24,880 bases of DNA from positions 1 to 24,880 of IMG/VR virus record IMGVR_UViG_3300005590_000072, one strand, 5' to 3'. The notes under the pieces are model-generated. The model was not told the DNA's origin. It was given only the letters and a program-made list of their open reading frames with translations, and did not search any database. Of the stretch, positions 7,794 through 15,247 are shown in pieces. A program made the translations under genes and the position numbers. The stretch's first letter is position 1. Each line of letters begins with the position of its first letter. The stretch comes from a virus.

Positions 7794-8894
7794 TTAAGCT
7801 CGGTTTGTCCCGAAAACGTCTGTCGGCAAGAGGACCGGCGAGCCGTTCCATGCGTTGTTATCGACGACCCAGCCGGTCTGGTTGGAATTGAAGTGAACCG
7901 CGTATTGTGCGGAGCCGAAGATGATGTTGCCTGTTAGGGACCCGTTCAAGGCGTTCGGCGAAGTCACAGCGATGCCGTTATACTGACAACCATAAATCCG
8001 GTTGTCCGAAGCAATGGCGTCCGTCGAGGTAATCCCGATCCCGACATTGGTAACGCCTTCGCCTAGGATCGTGTTCCCAATGGCGCTTTCCGCCGCGACG
8101 ATGCCCCGACTGTTACAACCCTTCGTGACGCAGCTTTGAACCAAGGCCCCGCCGCCGTGAATACCAATCTCGCCGCCCTCGACATAGGCCCCGATGATGC
8201 GACTGCCAAAGCCTTGAATCGTTCCGACCCCGTTGGCACAATTAAGGGCCATCACGTCAACAAAGCTGTTTACATCGCCACTTAGATGAATGGCGTAAGC
8301 TTCGCTGGCACCCGCATCTGCCCTGCGATGGGCGCAGTTGACCGCCGTTACGCGATGAACGCGGTTGTAGATGGCGGAATAATTCGCGCCGCCGTGGATA
8401 AGATCGCCGCCGCAGTCCTCGCCATAAACATCCTCGATCAAGCAATGGTCCGGGAAGTCCAGGTCGATTCCCTCGGAAACAGCGCCGTAGAATTCGAGCC
8501 TCTGAAAGCGCGAACGGCTGACATGCAGGCCGTGAAGTAACTCCCCTTCGGCGTCATAGTCCTTGAGCGCCCCGTTTCCGTGGAACGTAAGGTCCGTTAC
8601 GGTGTTTTGCGTCGAATAATTCTCCAACTCGAATAGCTTGGTTTCCGGGAGGGCGTAGGGAGAAAGAGTCATCTCGCTTTTCCCAACGCCGTCGCCGTAG
8701 AACGTGATCCCCGCAGGAGCCAGGAGAGCCGCATAAGGCGTCGGAGGCGGCCCGATCAGGTAATCGCCCGCAGGGAGATACACTTCGTCGCCCGGCATCC
8801 AGGCATCCAAAGCGGCCTGAATGGCAAGACGATCATCGGTGGCACCGTCTCCAGCGGCATTAAACGGCGAGTTTTTTACGTTTAGAACTGTCAA
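7794..8894 (-). CDS. Right-handed beta-helix protein (pectate-lyase-fold)
   Basis: A 366-residue protein. Residues 1-35 match the pectate lyase superfamily opening (VLNVKNSPFNAAGDGATDD, then RLAIQAALDA and VYLPAGDYLIG). The rest is a run of short strand-turn units (TDLTFHGNGALKD, IEDVYGEDCGGDLIHGG, IIGAYVEGGEIGIHGGGALV, NTILGEGVTNVGIGI), as in right-handed parallel beta-helices of tailspikes and polysaccharide lyases. No receptor-binding or chaperone domain is obvious. It starts with TTG in a TTGA overlap with the lectin-like gene, with GGAG ten bases upstream. It sits between portal and scaffold, unusual for a tailspike. Possible roles are capsular or exopolysaccharide binding or cleavage from a capsid site. 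Confidence 0.8.
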   Translation of the reverse strand: MTVLNVKNSPFNAAGDGATDDRLAIQAALDAWMPGDEVYLPAGDYLIGPPPTPYAALLAPAGITFYGDGVGKSEMTLSPYALPETKLFELENYSTQNTVTDLTFHGNGALKDYDAEGELLHGLHVSRSRFQRLEFYGAVSEGIDLDFPDHCLIEDVYGEDCGGDLIHGGANYSAIYNRVHRVTAVNCAHRRADAGASEAYAIHLSGDVNSFVDVMALNCANGVGTIQGFGSRIIGAYVEGGEIGIHGGGALVQSCVTKGCNSRGIVAAESAIGNTILGEGVTNVGIGITSTDAIASDNRIYGCQYNGIAVTSPNALNGSLTGNIIFGSAQYAVHFNSNQTGWVVDNNAWNGSPVLLPTDVFGTNRA

Positions 8895-9628
8895 GACAAG
8901 GTGACTCCGTATTTATTGGCGAGATAATTCATGGTCTGTGCAAGCTGCGCGTCCGTCAGGGCGCTACAAACGATGACCTCTGCAACCGTCCCTCCGGTCT
9001 TGAAATTGATGTTGAATTTAGCCGTGGACGTTTCACCGGACGTTTGGCCGTCCGAAGCCGAAGCCGCTGCCGTCAGGCTGTTCGCATAGCCCTTGACGCT
9101 GGAATTGTCGTGCCGGAAGGCCAGAACATACGTCGCATCTGTGTCCATTGTCGGCCCAACCAGCGTAGCCGTTGCAGGAACCGCTGTGCGGTACTTCCAG
9201 TTAATAGCGTTGCTGACGGCAATGAAATGTCCCCAAACCGACGAATCCCCGCTCGTTGGACCAATCGCAATGCGCTTGTTGGAAACCGCGCTACCGCCAG
9301 ATTTGTAAACGACAAAAATCGTTTTCTGGGTCGAGGCAAAGATATTATCGGAGTTAAACGCCGCCGTTGTTTCCAGAAGGTCGTCCGTTTCATCCGAAAG
9401 AACCCCAGGAATCCCATTTATACCGGACGAAACATAGGCCGGTTGGAGAGAGGCCGTTCCTTGCGTCGCGTGATTCGAACCCCCCGAAATATCGTTCCAT
9501 TGCGAGACATTCCCGCTGTTTAAGGTAAACGGCGAGCGATTCCCGGCAAGCCATAATTTCAGGCCCGGTAGATCGCTAGGCAGCCATGGGCTGCTTGGGG
9601 ACATAATGCCGCCTGGGCGCGCAAACAT
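8891..9628 (-). CDS. ConA/LamG-like lectin-fold protein
   Basis: A 245-residue protein. After a short N-terminus comes LPGLKLWLAGNRSPFTL, then VSQWNDISGGSNHATQGT, IFVVYKSGG, TYVLAFRHDNSSVKGYANS and the ending AEVIVCSALTDAQLAQTMNY with LANKYGV. This is the pattern of concanavalin-A/LamG-like jelly-roll domains that end in a helix. Such domains bind glycans or stabilise capsids. The ATG at 9628 overlaps the previous stop (TAATG); an in-frame ATG at 9604 preceded by AGGCGG would give 237 residues and is equally possible. It precedes the beta-helix gene in the head cassette, so a surface decoration role is plausible. Confidence 0.75.
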   Translation of the reverse strand: MFARPGGIMSPSSPWLPSDLPGLKLWLAGNRSPFTLNSGNVSQWNDISGGSNHATQGTASLQPAYVSSGINGIPGVLSDETDDLLETTAAFNSDNIFASTQKTIFVVYKSGGSAVSNKRIAIGPTSGDSSVWGHFIAVSNAINWKYRTAVPATATLVGPTMDTDATYVLAFRHDNSSVKGYANSLTAAASASDGQTSGETSTAKFNINFKTGGTVAEVIVCSALTDAQLAQTMNYLANKYGVTLS

Positions 9629-9930
9629 TAGGTCGTCCCATCATAGGCGGCCACTTTCTGGCCCGGCGTGACTCCGAAGTACTCCTCTTTGTTCGCCGGG
9701 AGCATCAAATCCGTTGCGTCAGCCGTGGGGTTGGCACCAAACTTTAGATGAACCGTCGCATCCGCGATGACACGGATAAACACCGTCTTGTCGTTAAACG
9801 CGGCGGACGCCGTGGATGACGTGTAGGTAACTTTCTGGTCCGCAACAGAAGGCTCCTTGCCGACCTGAACCGCTTGGCCGCCCGAAACGCTCGCCGTTTC
9901 GTCGTATTCCGATATATACAAACTCGCCAT
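9628..9930 (-). CDS. Small beta-rich virion-associated protein
   Basis: A 100-residue protein beginning MASLYISEYDETASVSGGQA, then PSVADQKVTYTSS, FIRVIADATVHLKFGANPTA and LPANKEEYFGVTPGQKVAAY. The pattern of a short YISEY start and a later F-G-x-N-P-T-A ... A-N-x-x-E-Y-F-G-V is common in small proteins encoded next to portal or capsid genes in many podoviruses. Its role is not established; a head decoration or adhesin-anchor role is possible. AGGA lies about nine bases before the ATG, and the gene begins 2 bases after the portal stop. Confidence 0.7.
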   Translation of the reverse strand: MASLYISEYDETASVSGGQAVQVGKEPSVADQKVTYTSSTASAAFNDKTVFIRVIADATVHLKFGANPTADATDLMLPANKEEYFGVTPGQKVAAYDGTT

Positions 9931-9932
9931 GA

Positions 9933-12083
9933 CTACTCTTCCTGATTTAAGTGGTTTTTGGAAATAAGCGCCCGCTCCAGGGCGGCGGCGCGGTCCTTGT
10001 CACCCTCGGACGCATCGAACGCCATCTTCTCTCTTGCAAGCAGTATGCTCGCTTCTTCCTTGGCAGTGTCGGGCGGGGTCGCTGCTTCCATTTCTTTAAG
10101 CCTAAGCTCTCGATCTTTGAAGCCGACCTCCGCCCTCAACCGTTGCAACTCGATGTCCCGGTCTTCCTTTAGCGCCTCGTTCTCTTTTTGGATTTTCTCA
10201 AACTCTTGCGCCGCCTGTTGTTTTAGTTGCTCAACCTGTTGCTGCTGCGCCTTCATTTGCGCCCGCAAGGCCGCCGCTTCGGGGTTGTCCTCGTCACCTT
10301 CGGCGTCCCGTATGGCCTGCGGCAGCATCTGCTCAAGGCGCTTGGCGATCCTATCCGCACCTGAGAAGTCCATGTTGTCGAGAAGAACATCCCCAAGAAC
10401 CGGGGCCGCGTCAGGAACCTGCCGCATAATCTCGATTAAGGTTTCGCGGGCCTCTACGCGCTGGGTGGCGAAGGACGGCCCGGTGTCCACGGTTACGTCG
10501 TATTTCCCGATGGAAAGATTATATAGGCCCTTTCCGCCCCCGGCTTCGGTCGTCAGCTTGGCAACTTTCTCCTTGCTGTCCTCGCCTAAGATTCGCACGC
10601 TTTCCCGCTCGGAATAGACAGACGGAATTATCTCGACAAGACACTTCCCGGCGTATTGGATGGCGCGCGAAAGGTTGTCGATGAAGTGGAAATTCGAGAT
10701 ATCCCCCTGGCGCTCCCTCGCAAGGATGGCCCTGCCGGACGTTTCGTTTGACCGGGCACCAACGGAACTGTCGTAAATCCCCGTGATGGCCTTCATGTCG
10801 TCAGCAGCGTTCAGGGCTTCTTGAAGAGCGCCAGCGGGCGGCCCGGCAAAGGCCGTGCGCGACGGCGGGCCAGCGTCCGGGTTAAACTCAAGATATGCAT
10901 GTGTGCGCGTATTCGCCGACGCCCATTTGTCCTCCTGGCCTCTCGGGACGAAGCCCTGCGGCCCGACCCATGGGGCCTTTGGCGCGCTTGCCACCAATTC
11001 AGTCGTCGCGGACCGCCACAGATTAAACATAAGTTGCGGGTCTTTGGCGTCCCGGATAAGTGAGCGGAAATGCCTGCGTCCGTCTAAGAAAACTTCATCG
11101 CCCCACACCGGACAAATAGGGATCGTGGAGCCGGGCCAAACGTCCTCTTCCAATACCTCCGACCCACTGATGATCCTGCGGGATACTTCGTAGTATTTCG
11201 CGTCGCGCTCCGCCCGGACCTCGGCCCCCGTGGCCTGTAGGGCCGCCGCGATTATTTCGTCATCGCTGCCCCCGGTCGTATCGACCCCGCCCGCTGCCAG
11301 CACACTGTCGGCGTGGGATCGCATATCCTTTTCGCGGATCGCCTTGGTTTCAAAGCCGCCGTTTCCGTTAGGGATTGCAACCAGAAACAGCTTTCTCTCT
11401 TTCTCCGTTCGGAGGAAATATTCCGCAACCCTAACGTCGTCGTCGTTAATCCACTGATCCGAAGCATCCTCGCGGCTATCCCCTTCAAACGGCACCAAAG
11501 CCGCATCCGGGTAGCGGGCCTTAAATTCGTCCTTCGCGATCATGTCGGAAATAAAGGCGTATTCCCAATCTGACGCATCAAACCCCGTCGAGGACGTATC
11601 CCAATGGACCATAAGCGGGTTCGGAATCCTGTCGATCCGCGCCTCCATTTCAAAGCTGTCCGGGTGCGCGTAGTCCGTCGAGATACGAAAGAACCCCATA
11701 CCGCCGGTGACCGCGTGGTCGATGGCGGTATCGTAAGCAAGGCTGGCGTTCGAGTTTCGCTCGATGGACCGGATAAGCCCGCCGATCACTTCCGCCGTGT
11801 CCTCGTCCGCCCCGCCGTCAACCGGCGCCACACTAATAGCTGGCTTATTCTGCCTCGATTCGTTCACGATAGAGCGGATAAGCGCGGGCATCTTGTTAAT
11901 CACAAGAACGGGGCGGCCCTCCTGGATTCGCTGCTTTTTCACGGCGTCCGGCCACTGCTCGGCTAAGCGTGCAAATTTCACGTCCTCATAGAAAGCCTCG
12001 CGGTTCCATTCGGAACCCTCTTGCGACGATTCAAAACGCTCAAGCGCCTCTTTAATAATATTATCTTTTTTCATCCCATCCAT
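9933..12083 (-). CDS. Portal protein, P22 gp1-like
   Basis: A 716-residue protein, close to P22 portal (725). Family features include GRPVLVINKMPALIRSIVNE early, RQNKPAISVAPVDGGADED, the DIAxx-like SDMIAKDEFKARYPDA and the segment ATGGMGFFRI-like TGGMGFFRISTDYAHP. The C-terminal 130 residues form a Gln- and Glu-rich long helix (MKAQQQQVEQLKQQAAQEF), like the barrel of P22-type portals. As the dodecameric portal it is the DNA entry and exit channel and the docking site for terminase and the gp4-like adaptor. The start is ambiguous: ATG at 12083 (used here) or ATG at 12074, which overlaps the terminase TGA in an ATGA junction. Confidence 0.88.
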   Translation of the reverse strand: MDGMKKDNIIKEALERFESSQEGSEWNREAFYEDVKFARLAEQWPDAVKKQRIQEGRPVLVINKMPALIRSIVNESRQNKPAISVAPVDGGADEDTAEVIGGLIRSIERNSNASLAYDTAIDHAVTGGMGFFRISTDYAHPDSFEMEARIDRIPNPLMVHWDTSSTGFDASDWEYAFISDMIAKDEFKARYPDAALVPFEGDSREDASDQWINDDDVRVAEYFLRTEKERKLFLVAIPNGNGGFETKAIREKDMRSHADSVLAAGGVDTTGGSDDEIIAAALQATGAEVRAERDAKYYEVSRRIISGSEVLEEDVWPGSTIPICPVWGDEVFLDGRRHFRSLIRDAKDPQLMFNLWRSATTELVASAPKAPWVGPQGFVPRGQEDKWASANTRTHAYLEFNPDAGPPSRTAFAGPPAGALQEALNAADDMKAITGIYDSSVGARSNETSGRAILARERQGDISNFHFIDNLSRAIQYAGKCLVEIIPSVYSERESVRILGEDSKEKVAKLTTEAGGGKGLYNLSIGKYDVTVDTGPSFATQRVEARETLIEIMRQVPDAAPVLGDVLLDNMDFSGADRIAKRLEQMLPQAIRDAEGDEDNPEAAALRAQMKAQQQQVEQLKQQAAQEFEKIQKENEALKEDRDIELQRLRAEVGFKDRELRLKEMEAATPPDTAKEEASILLAREKMAFDASEGDKDRAAALERALISKNHLNQEE

Positions 12084-13336
12084 GCGCCTTCCGCGCAGCG
12101 TGGTTCAACCGGCGCCATGGCAGGCTCGGACGTTAGCCGGGGGAACAGTTCCGTTAGTGCCCAAATCGCCGCCTCGGCCCTATCGGGGGAATCCGACCCG
12201 GCGTAGCCGCTTGGCGTGAATTTGCAGAATTGATCTTCCATCTCGATAAGCGTTCCTACATGGCTAATCCGGCCAAGCGAGTAAAGCGCGCTGATCGGCT
12301 CGGCCCGAACATGCTTTCCGCGTGTGGCGCGAACCTCAATGATCCGCACGCCCCTGCGAACGCTCTCAAGCGTATGGCGGACCATATCCCCGCCCTGGTT
12401 AACCTCTATAACAACCGCGTCCGCGTCGTATTTGTCATAAAGCGCGATTGCCCTTGTCGCCCATTGGTGCGGCGGCCCATGCAAGGAGCCGTCCTCCAAT
12501 ACGTAGCCCCGCTGGTCCTTGCCTATGGCGCAAACCGCAACGCCGTGGTAATCCGAGTTTTCCGTATCCGTAACCGCCGGGTCGACCGCGACTACGATGC
12601 GCTCAAGGTTCGGTGGCTTCGATACTCTATGTTCGTGGAATACCTGCCTGGTCCAGATCGCTCCGATTGCCTGCGGCTCGTATTCCCCGAGCCAGATATG
12701 GGCATATCGGTCAGGGTTATGCAGCCGGTCATGCTCCCGCTCTTGCTTTAGAACGTCTGGAAAGAAGTTGTTATCAGAATAATTCGCACGGACGACGATG
12801 GCGTCTTTTGGCGGCGTAACGCCGCGTAGCAGCCTGTCCACCGGGTCCGATGGGTTTCTCGGGTTCCAGCCAAACCATAACTCGGAATCCTTCTTACGGA
12901 TCGTAGGGCGAAGCAATTCGAGTGATCGAGCCGAAAGCGTCTGCGCTTCTTCCACATGCGCAATATCAAAGTCTTCTAGCGACTTAATGCTCTCCGCCGT
13001 ATGGTCCTGCATCCCCTGAAAGATGATCGACCCGCCGCCTGGCGTTCGGATGCGGTCCGACTGTATCTCGAATTGGTTTAATGCGCCCAAAGAGACGATC
13101 TTGGCCTCGATCAACTTCTTAACCGAATCCCGCAGGGTCTTTTGAACCTCGCGGACGCAAGCGATATTCGTGCCCGACCGCAGAATACACCGCTCTACGT
13201 CTAGCCCCGCAAAGAAGTGCGACTTCCCCGAGCCACGGCCACCATAGGCGCCCTTGTACCTAGACGGTTTAAGAAGCGGCTCGAATACCTCAGCCGTCTC
13301 GATCTGTACTCGGCGCCCGGACAATTTTCCTCTCAA
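12071..13336 (-). CDS. Terminase large subunit
   Basis: A 421-residue ATPase-nuclease that pumps DNA into the prohead and cuts it. The ATPase part has Walker A GGRGSGKS at 32-39, Walker B DIAHVEEA at 124-131 with the catalytic glutamates, and the coupling-region ELWFGWNPRNPSDPV. The nuclease part has acidic residues at VAVDPAV (D252), VIEVNQGG (E311) and a late DRAEAAIWAL. This is the terminase_3 / PBSX-like family. It starts with TTG at 13336 just after an in-frame TAG; a second TTG at 13324 follows AGAGG more closely. It overlaps the small terminase gene by 47 bases and the portal gene by a few. Confidence 0.93.
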   Translation of the reverse strand: MRGKLSGRRVQIETAEVFEPLLKPSRYKGAYGGRGSGKSHFFAGLDVERCILRSGTNIACVREVQKTLRDSVKKLIEAKIVSLGALNQFEIQSDRIRTPGGGSIIFQGMQDHTAESIKSLEDFDIAHVEEAQTLSARSLELLRPTIRKKDSELWFGWNPRNPSDPVDRLLRGVTPPKDAIVVRANYSDNNFFPDVLKQEREHDRLHNPDRYAHIWLGEYEPQAIGAIWTRQVFHEHRVSKPPNLERIVVAVDPAVTDTENSDYHGVAVCAIGKDQRGYVLEDGSLHGPPHQWATRAIALYDKYDADAVVIEVNQGGDMVRHTLESVRRGVRIIEVRATRGKHVRAEPISALYSLGRISHVGTLIEMEDQFCKFTPSGYAGSDSPDRAEAAIWALTELFPRLTSEPAMAPVEPRCAEGAWMG

Positions 13337-13577
13337 CTACGCTGATTTTCAATGCGTCGTCGCCATTGGATATTTGCAGCGGCAGAACCTTGCCCAGCAG
13401 CGTCATGAAGGCCGGCGGGTTCAATCGCGCTTGCACTTCCAAATACCCCACGATCCCGGCCTTGCTGCCAGCCCGTTGCGCCGCCTCAAGGATCGCGTCC
13501 TTCAATAACGCGGTCGTTTTGTTGGGCGTGCCCTTCTTGCGGCCGCCCGTTTTTTTACAACCCTTGGCTCTAGCCAT
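13290..13577 (-). CDS. Probable terminase small subunit
   Basis: A 95-residue basic protein starting MARAKGCKKTGGRKKGTPNK, then an alpha-helical middle (ALLKDAILEAAQRAG). The KTGGRKKGTPNK start is typical of short proteins encoded just before terminase large subunits, annotated as small terminase-like or DUF5681-like. It is the first gene of the left operon, and its end overlaps the large subunit gene. A DNA-recognition role is expected from position; the N-terminal basic tract supports DNA binding. The ATG has only a weak ribosome site. Confidence 0.68.
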   Translation of the reverse strand: MARAKGCKKTGGRKKGTPNKTTALLKDAILEAAQRAGSKAGIVGYLEVQARLNPPAFMTLLGKVLPLQISNGDDALKISVVERKIVRAPSTDRDG

Positions 13578-13641
13578 TCTACCACTTTCTACTGTAGATT
13601 GCCGCTGCAGAATCCTGCGGATAATTAGGAATATGCACCTG

Positions 13642-13669
13642 TTGCATTAGGTGGGAGCGCTGTTACTAT
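13642..13669 (+). promoter_or_regulatory. Candidate promoter for the small-gene cluster
   Basis: In the gap between the divergent terminase operon and the small plus-strand genes lies TTGCAT (13642-13647) and TACTAT (13664-13669) with a 16-base spacer, followed 29 bases later by ATG. A good ribosome site (AAAGGAG) is also seen before the ATG at 13699. This fits a sigma-70-type promoter but has not been tested. A short dyad CACCT/AGGTG (13637-13654) overlaps it and could be an operator. Confidence 0.4.
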
Positions 13670-13698
13670 CCAGTTATCGAATTTAAAGGAGATTAGTC

Positions 13699-13896
13699 AT
13701 GAACGAGTATGAGAAAAAACAGGAACGCCGCCGCGAGCGGTATCTAGCCAGAGCCGAAAAGGCCCGCGAAGAATCCAATAGCCGATACGACATGGCAACC
13801 GAATCCATTGCCGGGATACCCGCAGGGCAGCCTGTATTAGTGGGACACCATTCTGATACTACGGGCGCCACCAACCTAGAAAGGACTAAGCCATGA
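13699..13896 (+). CDS. Truncated DUF3560-like protein
   Basis: A 65-residue protein. Residues 1-50 look like the N-terminus of DUF3560 proteins: MNEYEKKQERRRERYLARAE, then helix and the highly conserved IPAGQPVLVGHHS. In longer family members that motif is followed by RR-type residues and an extended C-terminal part; here the frame instead reads TTGATNLERTKP and stops. Those last residues are encoded by the leader of the next gene, and the TGA overlaps its ATG. So this is either a truncated form or a naturally short version. AAAGGAG precedes the ATG. The function of DUF3560 is unknown. Confidence 0.65.
   Translation: MNEYEKKQERRRERYLARAEKAREESNSRYDMATESIAGIPAGQPVLVGHHSDTTGATNLERTKP
13871..13886 (+). 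repeat. Leader repeat copy 1 (CCAACCTAGAAAGGAC)
   Basis: A 16-base block ending six bases before the ATG at 13893. It contains the AGAAAGGA ribosome-binding core. An exact copy precedes the gene at 14149 and a near copy precedes the gene at 14526. Confidence 0.75.
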
Positions 13897-14078
13897 AGAA
13901 AACACCCGGGCAAGTTGCCTACGAAGCCGAATTAAAGGTTGTGCCAACCTACCATGATAGCCAGCAACGCAAATCATGGAGCCAGTTGGGTGAGGTTGAG
14001 CGCTGGTCATGGGAACGCAACCCAACCCCGAGGTGGATTGCTACCCCAAGAGGCACACTAGTTGACGTCAAAATCTAG
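13893..14078 (+). CDS. Small phage protein (KTPGQVAYEAE type)
   Basis: A 61-residue protein: MKKTPGQVAYEAELKVVPTY, then WSQLGEVERWSWERNPTPRW. Proteins with the K-T-P-G-Q-x-A-Y-E-A start and an x-Q-L-G-x-V-E-R-x-x-W-E-x-N-P block occur in accessory regions of many alphaproteobacterial phages, with no known function. It is preceded by the 16-base leader repeat and overlaps the preceding gene by four bases. It stays a hypothetical protein. Confidence 0.65.
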   Translation: MKKTPGQVAYEAELKVVPTYHDSQQRKSWSQLGEVERWSWERNPTPRWIATPRGTLVDVKI

Positions 14079-14087
14079 CCTTCGCCG

Positions 14088-14110
14088 GAGCGTAGCAAGT
14101 AGCTGCGCTC
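14088..14110 (+). other. Short stem-loop between small genes
   Basis: GAGCGTAGC and GCTGCGCTC form a nine-base stem with one G-U pair around a five-base loop. No T-run follows, so this is not a typical terminator. It could stabilise or attenuate the message between the genes at 13893 and 14149. Support is by pairing only. Confidence 0.35.
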
Positions 14111-14124
14111 TAGTGAGTCCTAAA

Positions 14125-14140
14125 CCAACCTAGAAAGGAC
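14125..14140 (+). repeat. Leader repeat copy 2 (CCAACCTAGAAAGGAC)
   Basis: An exact copy of the 16-base leader, here eight bases before the ATG at 14149, giving the ribosome site AGAAAGGACCAAGGACA. Confidence 0.75.
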
Positions 14141-14148
14141 CAAGGACA

Positions 14149-14427
14149 ATGACCCAAAGAGTAACCGAGAAACAGCTAGAGGCCATCGTGGACAGGATTA
14201 ACAAAGCCACCAACCAGCCAGCTACACCTTATACCAAAACGCCGAGCGGCCCAAAGGCCAATATTGGAAATTACCATCTCGGCTTCCAGTATGGCGGAGT
14301 AAGCCTCCAACAAATGCACAATGAAGGCGGCGGAGTAAATGTTATCTTCGAAACCAGCCCAAAACGTGAGCTTGCAGATAAAATGCATGCCTTTCTTTTT
14401 GGTATTGATACCCTTAAGGGCAATTAA
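14149..14427 (+). CDS. Phage conserved small protein (IGNYHL type)
   Basis: A 92-residue protein with TEKQLEAIVDRINKATNQP at the start, then ANIGNYHLGFQYGGVSLQQM and HNEGGGVNVIFE, ending in a helix (RELADKMHAFLFGI). The combination of an N-terminal TEKQLE helix, IGNYHL, YGGV and NEGGGV is found in many small phage proteins of unknown role. It has the shared leader upstream, so it is probably co-regulated with its neighbours. No catalytic motif is visible. Confidence 0.75.
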   Translation: MTQRVTEKQLEAIVDRINKATNQPATPYTKTPSGPKANIGNYHLGFQYGGVSLQQMHNEGGGVNVIFETSPKRELADKMHAFLFGIDTLKGN

Positions 14428-14430
14428 CCA

Positions 14431-14508
14431 GTTAGTGAGGCCGCGCAGGGAAGCACTCCTTTAGGCCCCTCGCCGGTATCCCAGGGACGCGGAGGGACCG
14501 GCACTAAC
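14431..14508 (+). other. Structured 78-base element between small genes
   Basis: GTTAGTG (14431-14437) pairs with CACTAAC (14502-14508), closing 78 bases. Inside, GCCGGT (14472-14477) pairs with ACCGGC (14497-14502), or alternatively CCCTC with GAGGG, around a TCCCAGGGA dyad. The seven-base closing stem recalls a tRNA acceptor, but no T-arm GTTC-type loop or clear anticodon arm is seen, so a tRNA call is not supported. It could be a structured leader or small RNA just before the gene at 14526. Confidence 0.4.
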
Positions 14509-14518
14509 TTAGAAAGGA
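14503..14518 (+). repeat. Leader repeat copy 3 (CTAACTTAGAAAGGAG)
   Basis: A near copy of the 16-base leader (three differences: two in the first half and the last base), eight bases before the ATG at 14526. Its first bases also form the right arm of the closing stem of the structured element. Confidence 0.65.
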
Positions 14519-14525
14519 GCTAATC

Positions 14526-14825
14526 ATGGAAACGAAATTCACGCCGGGGCCTTGGTCTTTTGTAAAAAATGAAGGAGTCGGCGATCCTTGGTTCACCGTA
14601 CTGTCTGGTTCTTGGGATGTTGCTCGCAATCAACATTCCAATCGCGACTTAAAGACAGAAAAAGCCAACGCCCATCTAATCACAGCCGCGCCGGATTTGT
14701 ACGAAGCATTAATAGACCTGCTTGCTGAACAAAACGGGCCGCCGCTTATCCACCATCAAGAATCTTGGGAACGAGCAATGGATCATGCAAGAAGCGCACT
14801 TGCCAAGGCACGGGGTGAAGAATGA
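14526..14825 (+). CDS. Phage conserved protein (FTPGPW/APDLYEAL type)
   Basis: A 99-residue protein with METKFTPGPWSFVKN, then ANAHLITAAPDLYEALIDLL and a C-terminal helix (HARSALAKARG). The F-T-P-G-P-W start and the A-N-A-x-L-I-x-A-A-P-D-L-Y-E-A-L block mark a very common family of small phage and prophage proteins of unknown function. The third copy of the leader repeat supplies the ribosome site AGAAAGGAG. The next gene may overlap its stop. Confidence 0.8.
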   Translation: METKFTPGPWSFVKNEGVGDPWFTVLSGSWDVARNQHSNRDLKTEKANAHLITAAPDLYEALIDLLAEQNGPPLIHHQESWERAMDHARSALAKARGEE

Positions 14826-14851
14826 CCAAAAGTAACCGAGGAGTAAAGACT

Positions 14852-15100
14852 ATGAAAACCTACACACACTGTTTCAAGCACTTAGGCGGAGATGTCACCG
14901 TTGAAACGGACGAACTCGGTTCGATGCTAACAGTGACTTACGAGGATAACGTCCTCGCAGAAGCATCCGGCCAATGTGTTAACTGGCCTTTCCTTGGCCG
15001 CCTACACGGCGCAGCGCTTGAAGCCGCTGAAAACAAAGTTCTTCGCGAGGCAGGAGAGGAGGCCATCAGCCTGTATCTTGAGATGCAGAAAGACGAGTAG
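14852..15100 (+). CDS. Hypothetical phage protein
   Basis: An 82-residue protein, MKTYTHCFKHLGGDVTVET at the start, with beta-rich N-terminal half and a C-terminal helix (EAAENKVLREAGEEAISLYL). The ATG at 14852 is chosen because GAGGAG lies eight bases upstream. An in-frame ATG at 14822 overlaps the preceding TGA (ATGA) and would add ten residues. I do not recognise a family; no enzymatic motif is visible. Confidence 0.6.
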   Translation: MKTYTHCFKHLGGDVTVETDELGSMLTVTYEDNVLAEASGQCVNWPFLGRLHGAALEAAENKVLREAGEEAISLYLEMQKDE

Positions 15101-15109
15101 TAAAAAGCC

Positions 15110-15178
15110 ATGGAAATAGGGTCCGCCTTTGGTTGGGACGTTCCAGGCGCCGACCCTGACTTCTACACAGAGGAGTAA
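15110..15178 (+). CDS. Possible 22-residue peptide
   Basis: A short frame reading MEIGSAFGWDVPGADPDFYT and ending in EE. The composition looks protein-like (Trp, Asp, Pro) and the preceding and following genes are on the same strand. There is no convincing ribosome site and it is very short. It is listed only as a possibility. Confidence 0.25.
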   Translation: MEIGSAFGWDVPGADPDFYTEE

Positions 15179-15247
15179 CAGCGCGTTCTTAATCTTCACC
15201 GACTGAACGGCCAACCTAGCCTATTCTTTGGCTTCAGGAGATGAGCA

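Noticed and set aside
14431-14508. Possible tRNA gene
   Set aside because: The 7-base closing stem and size fit, but no T-loop consensus or proper anticodon arm was found.
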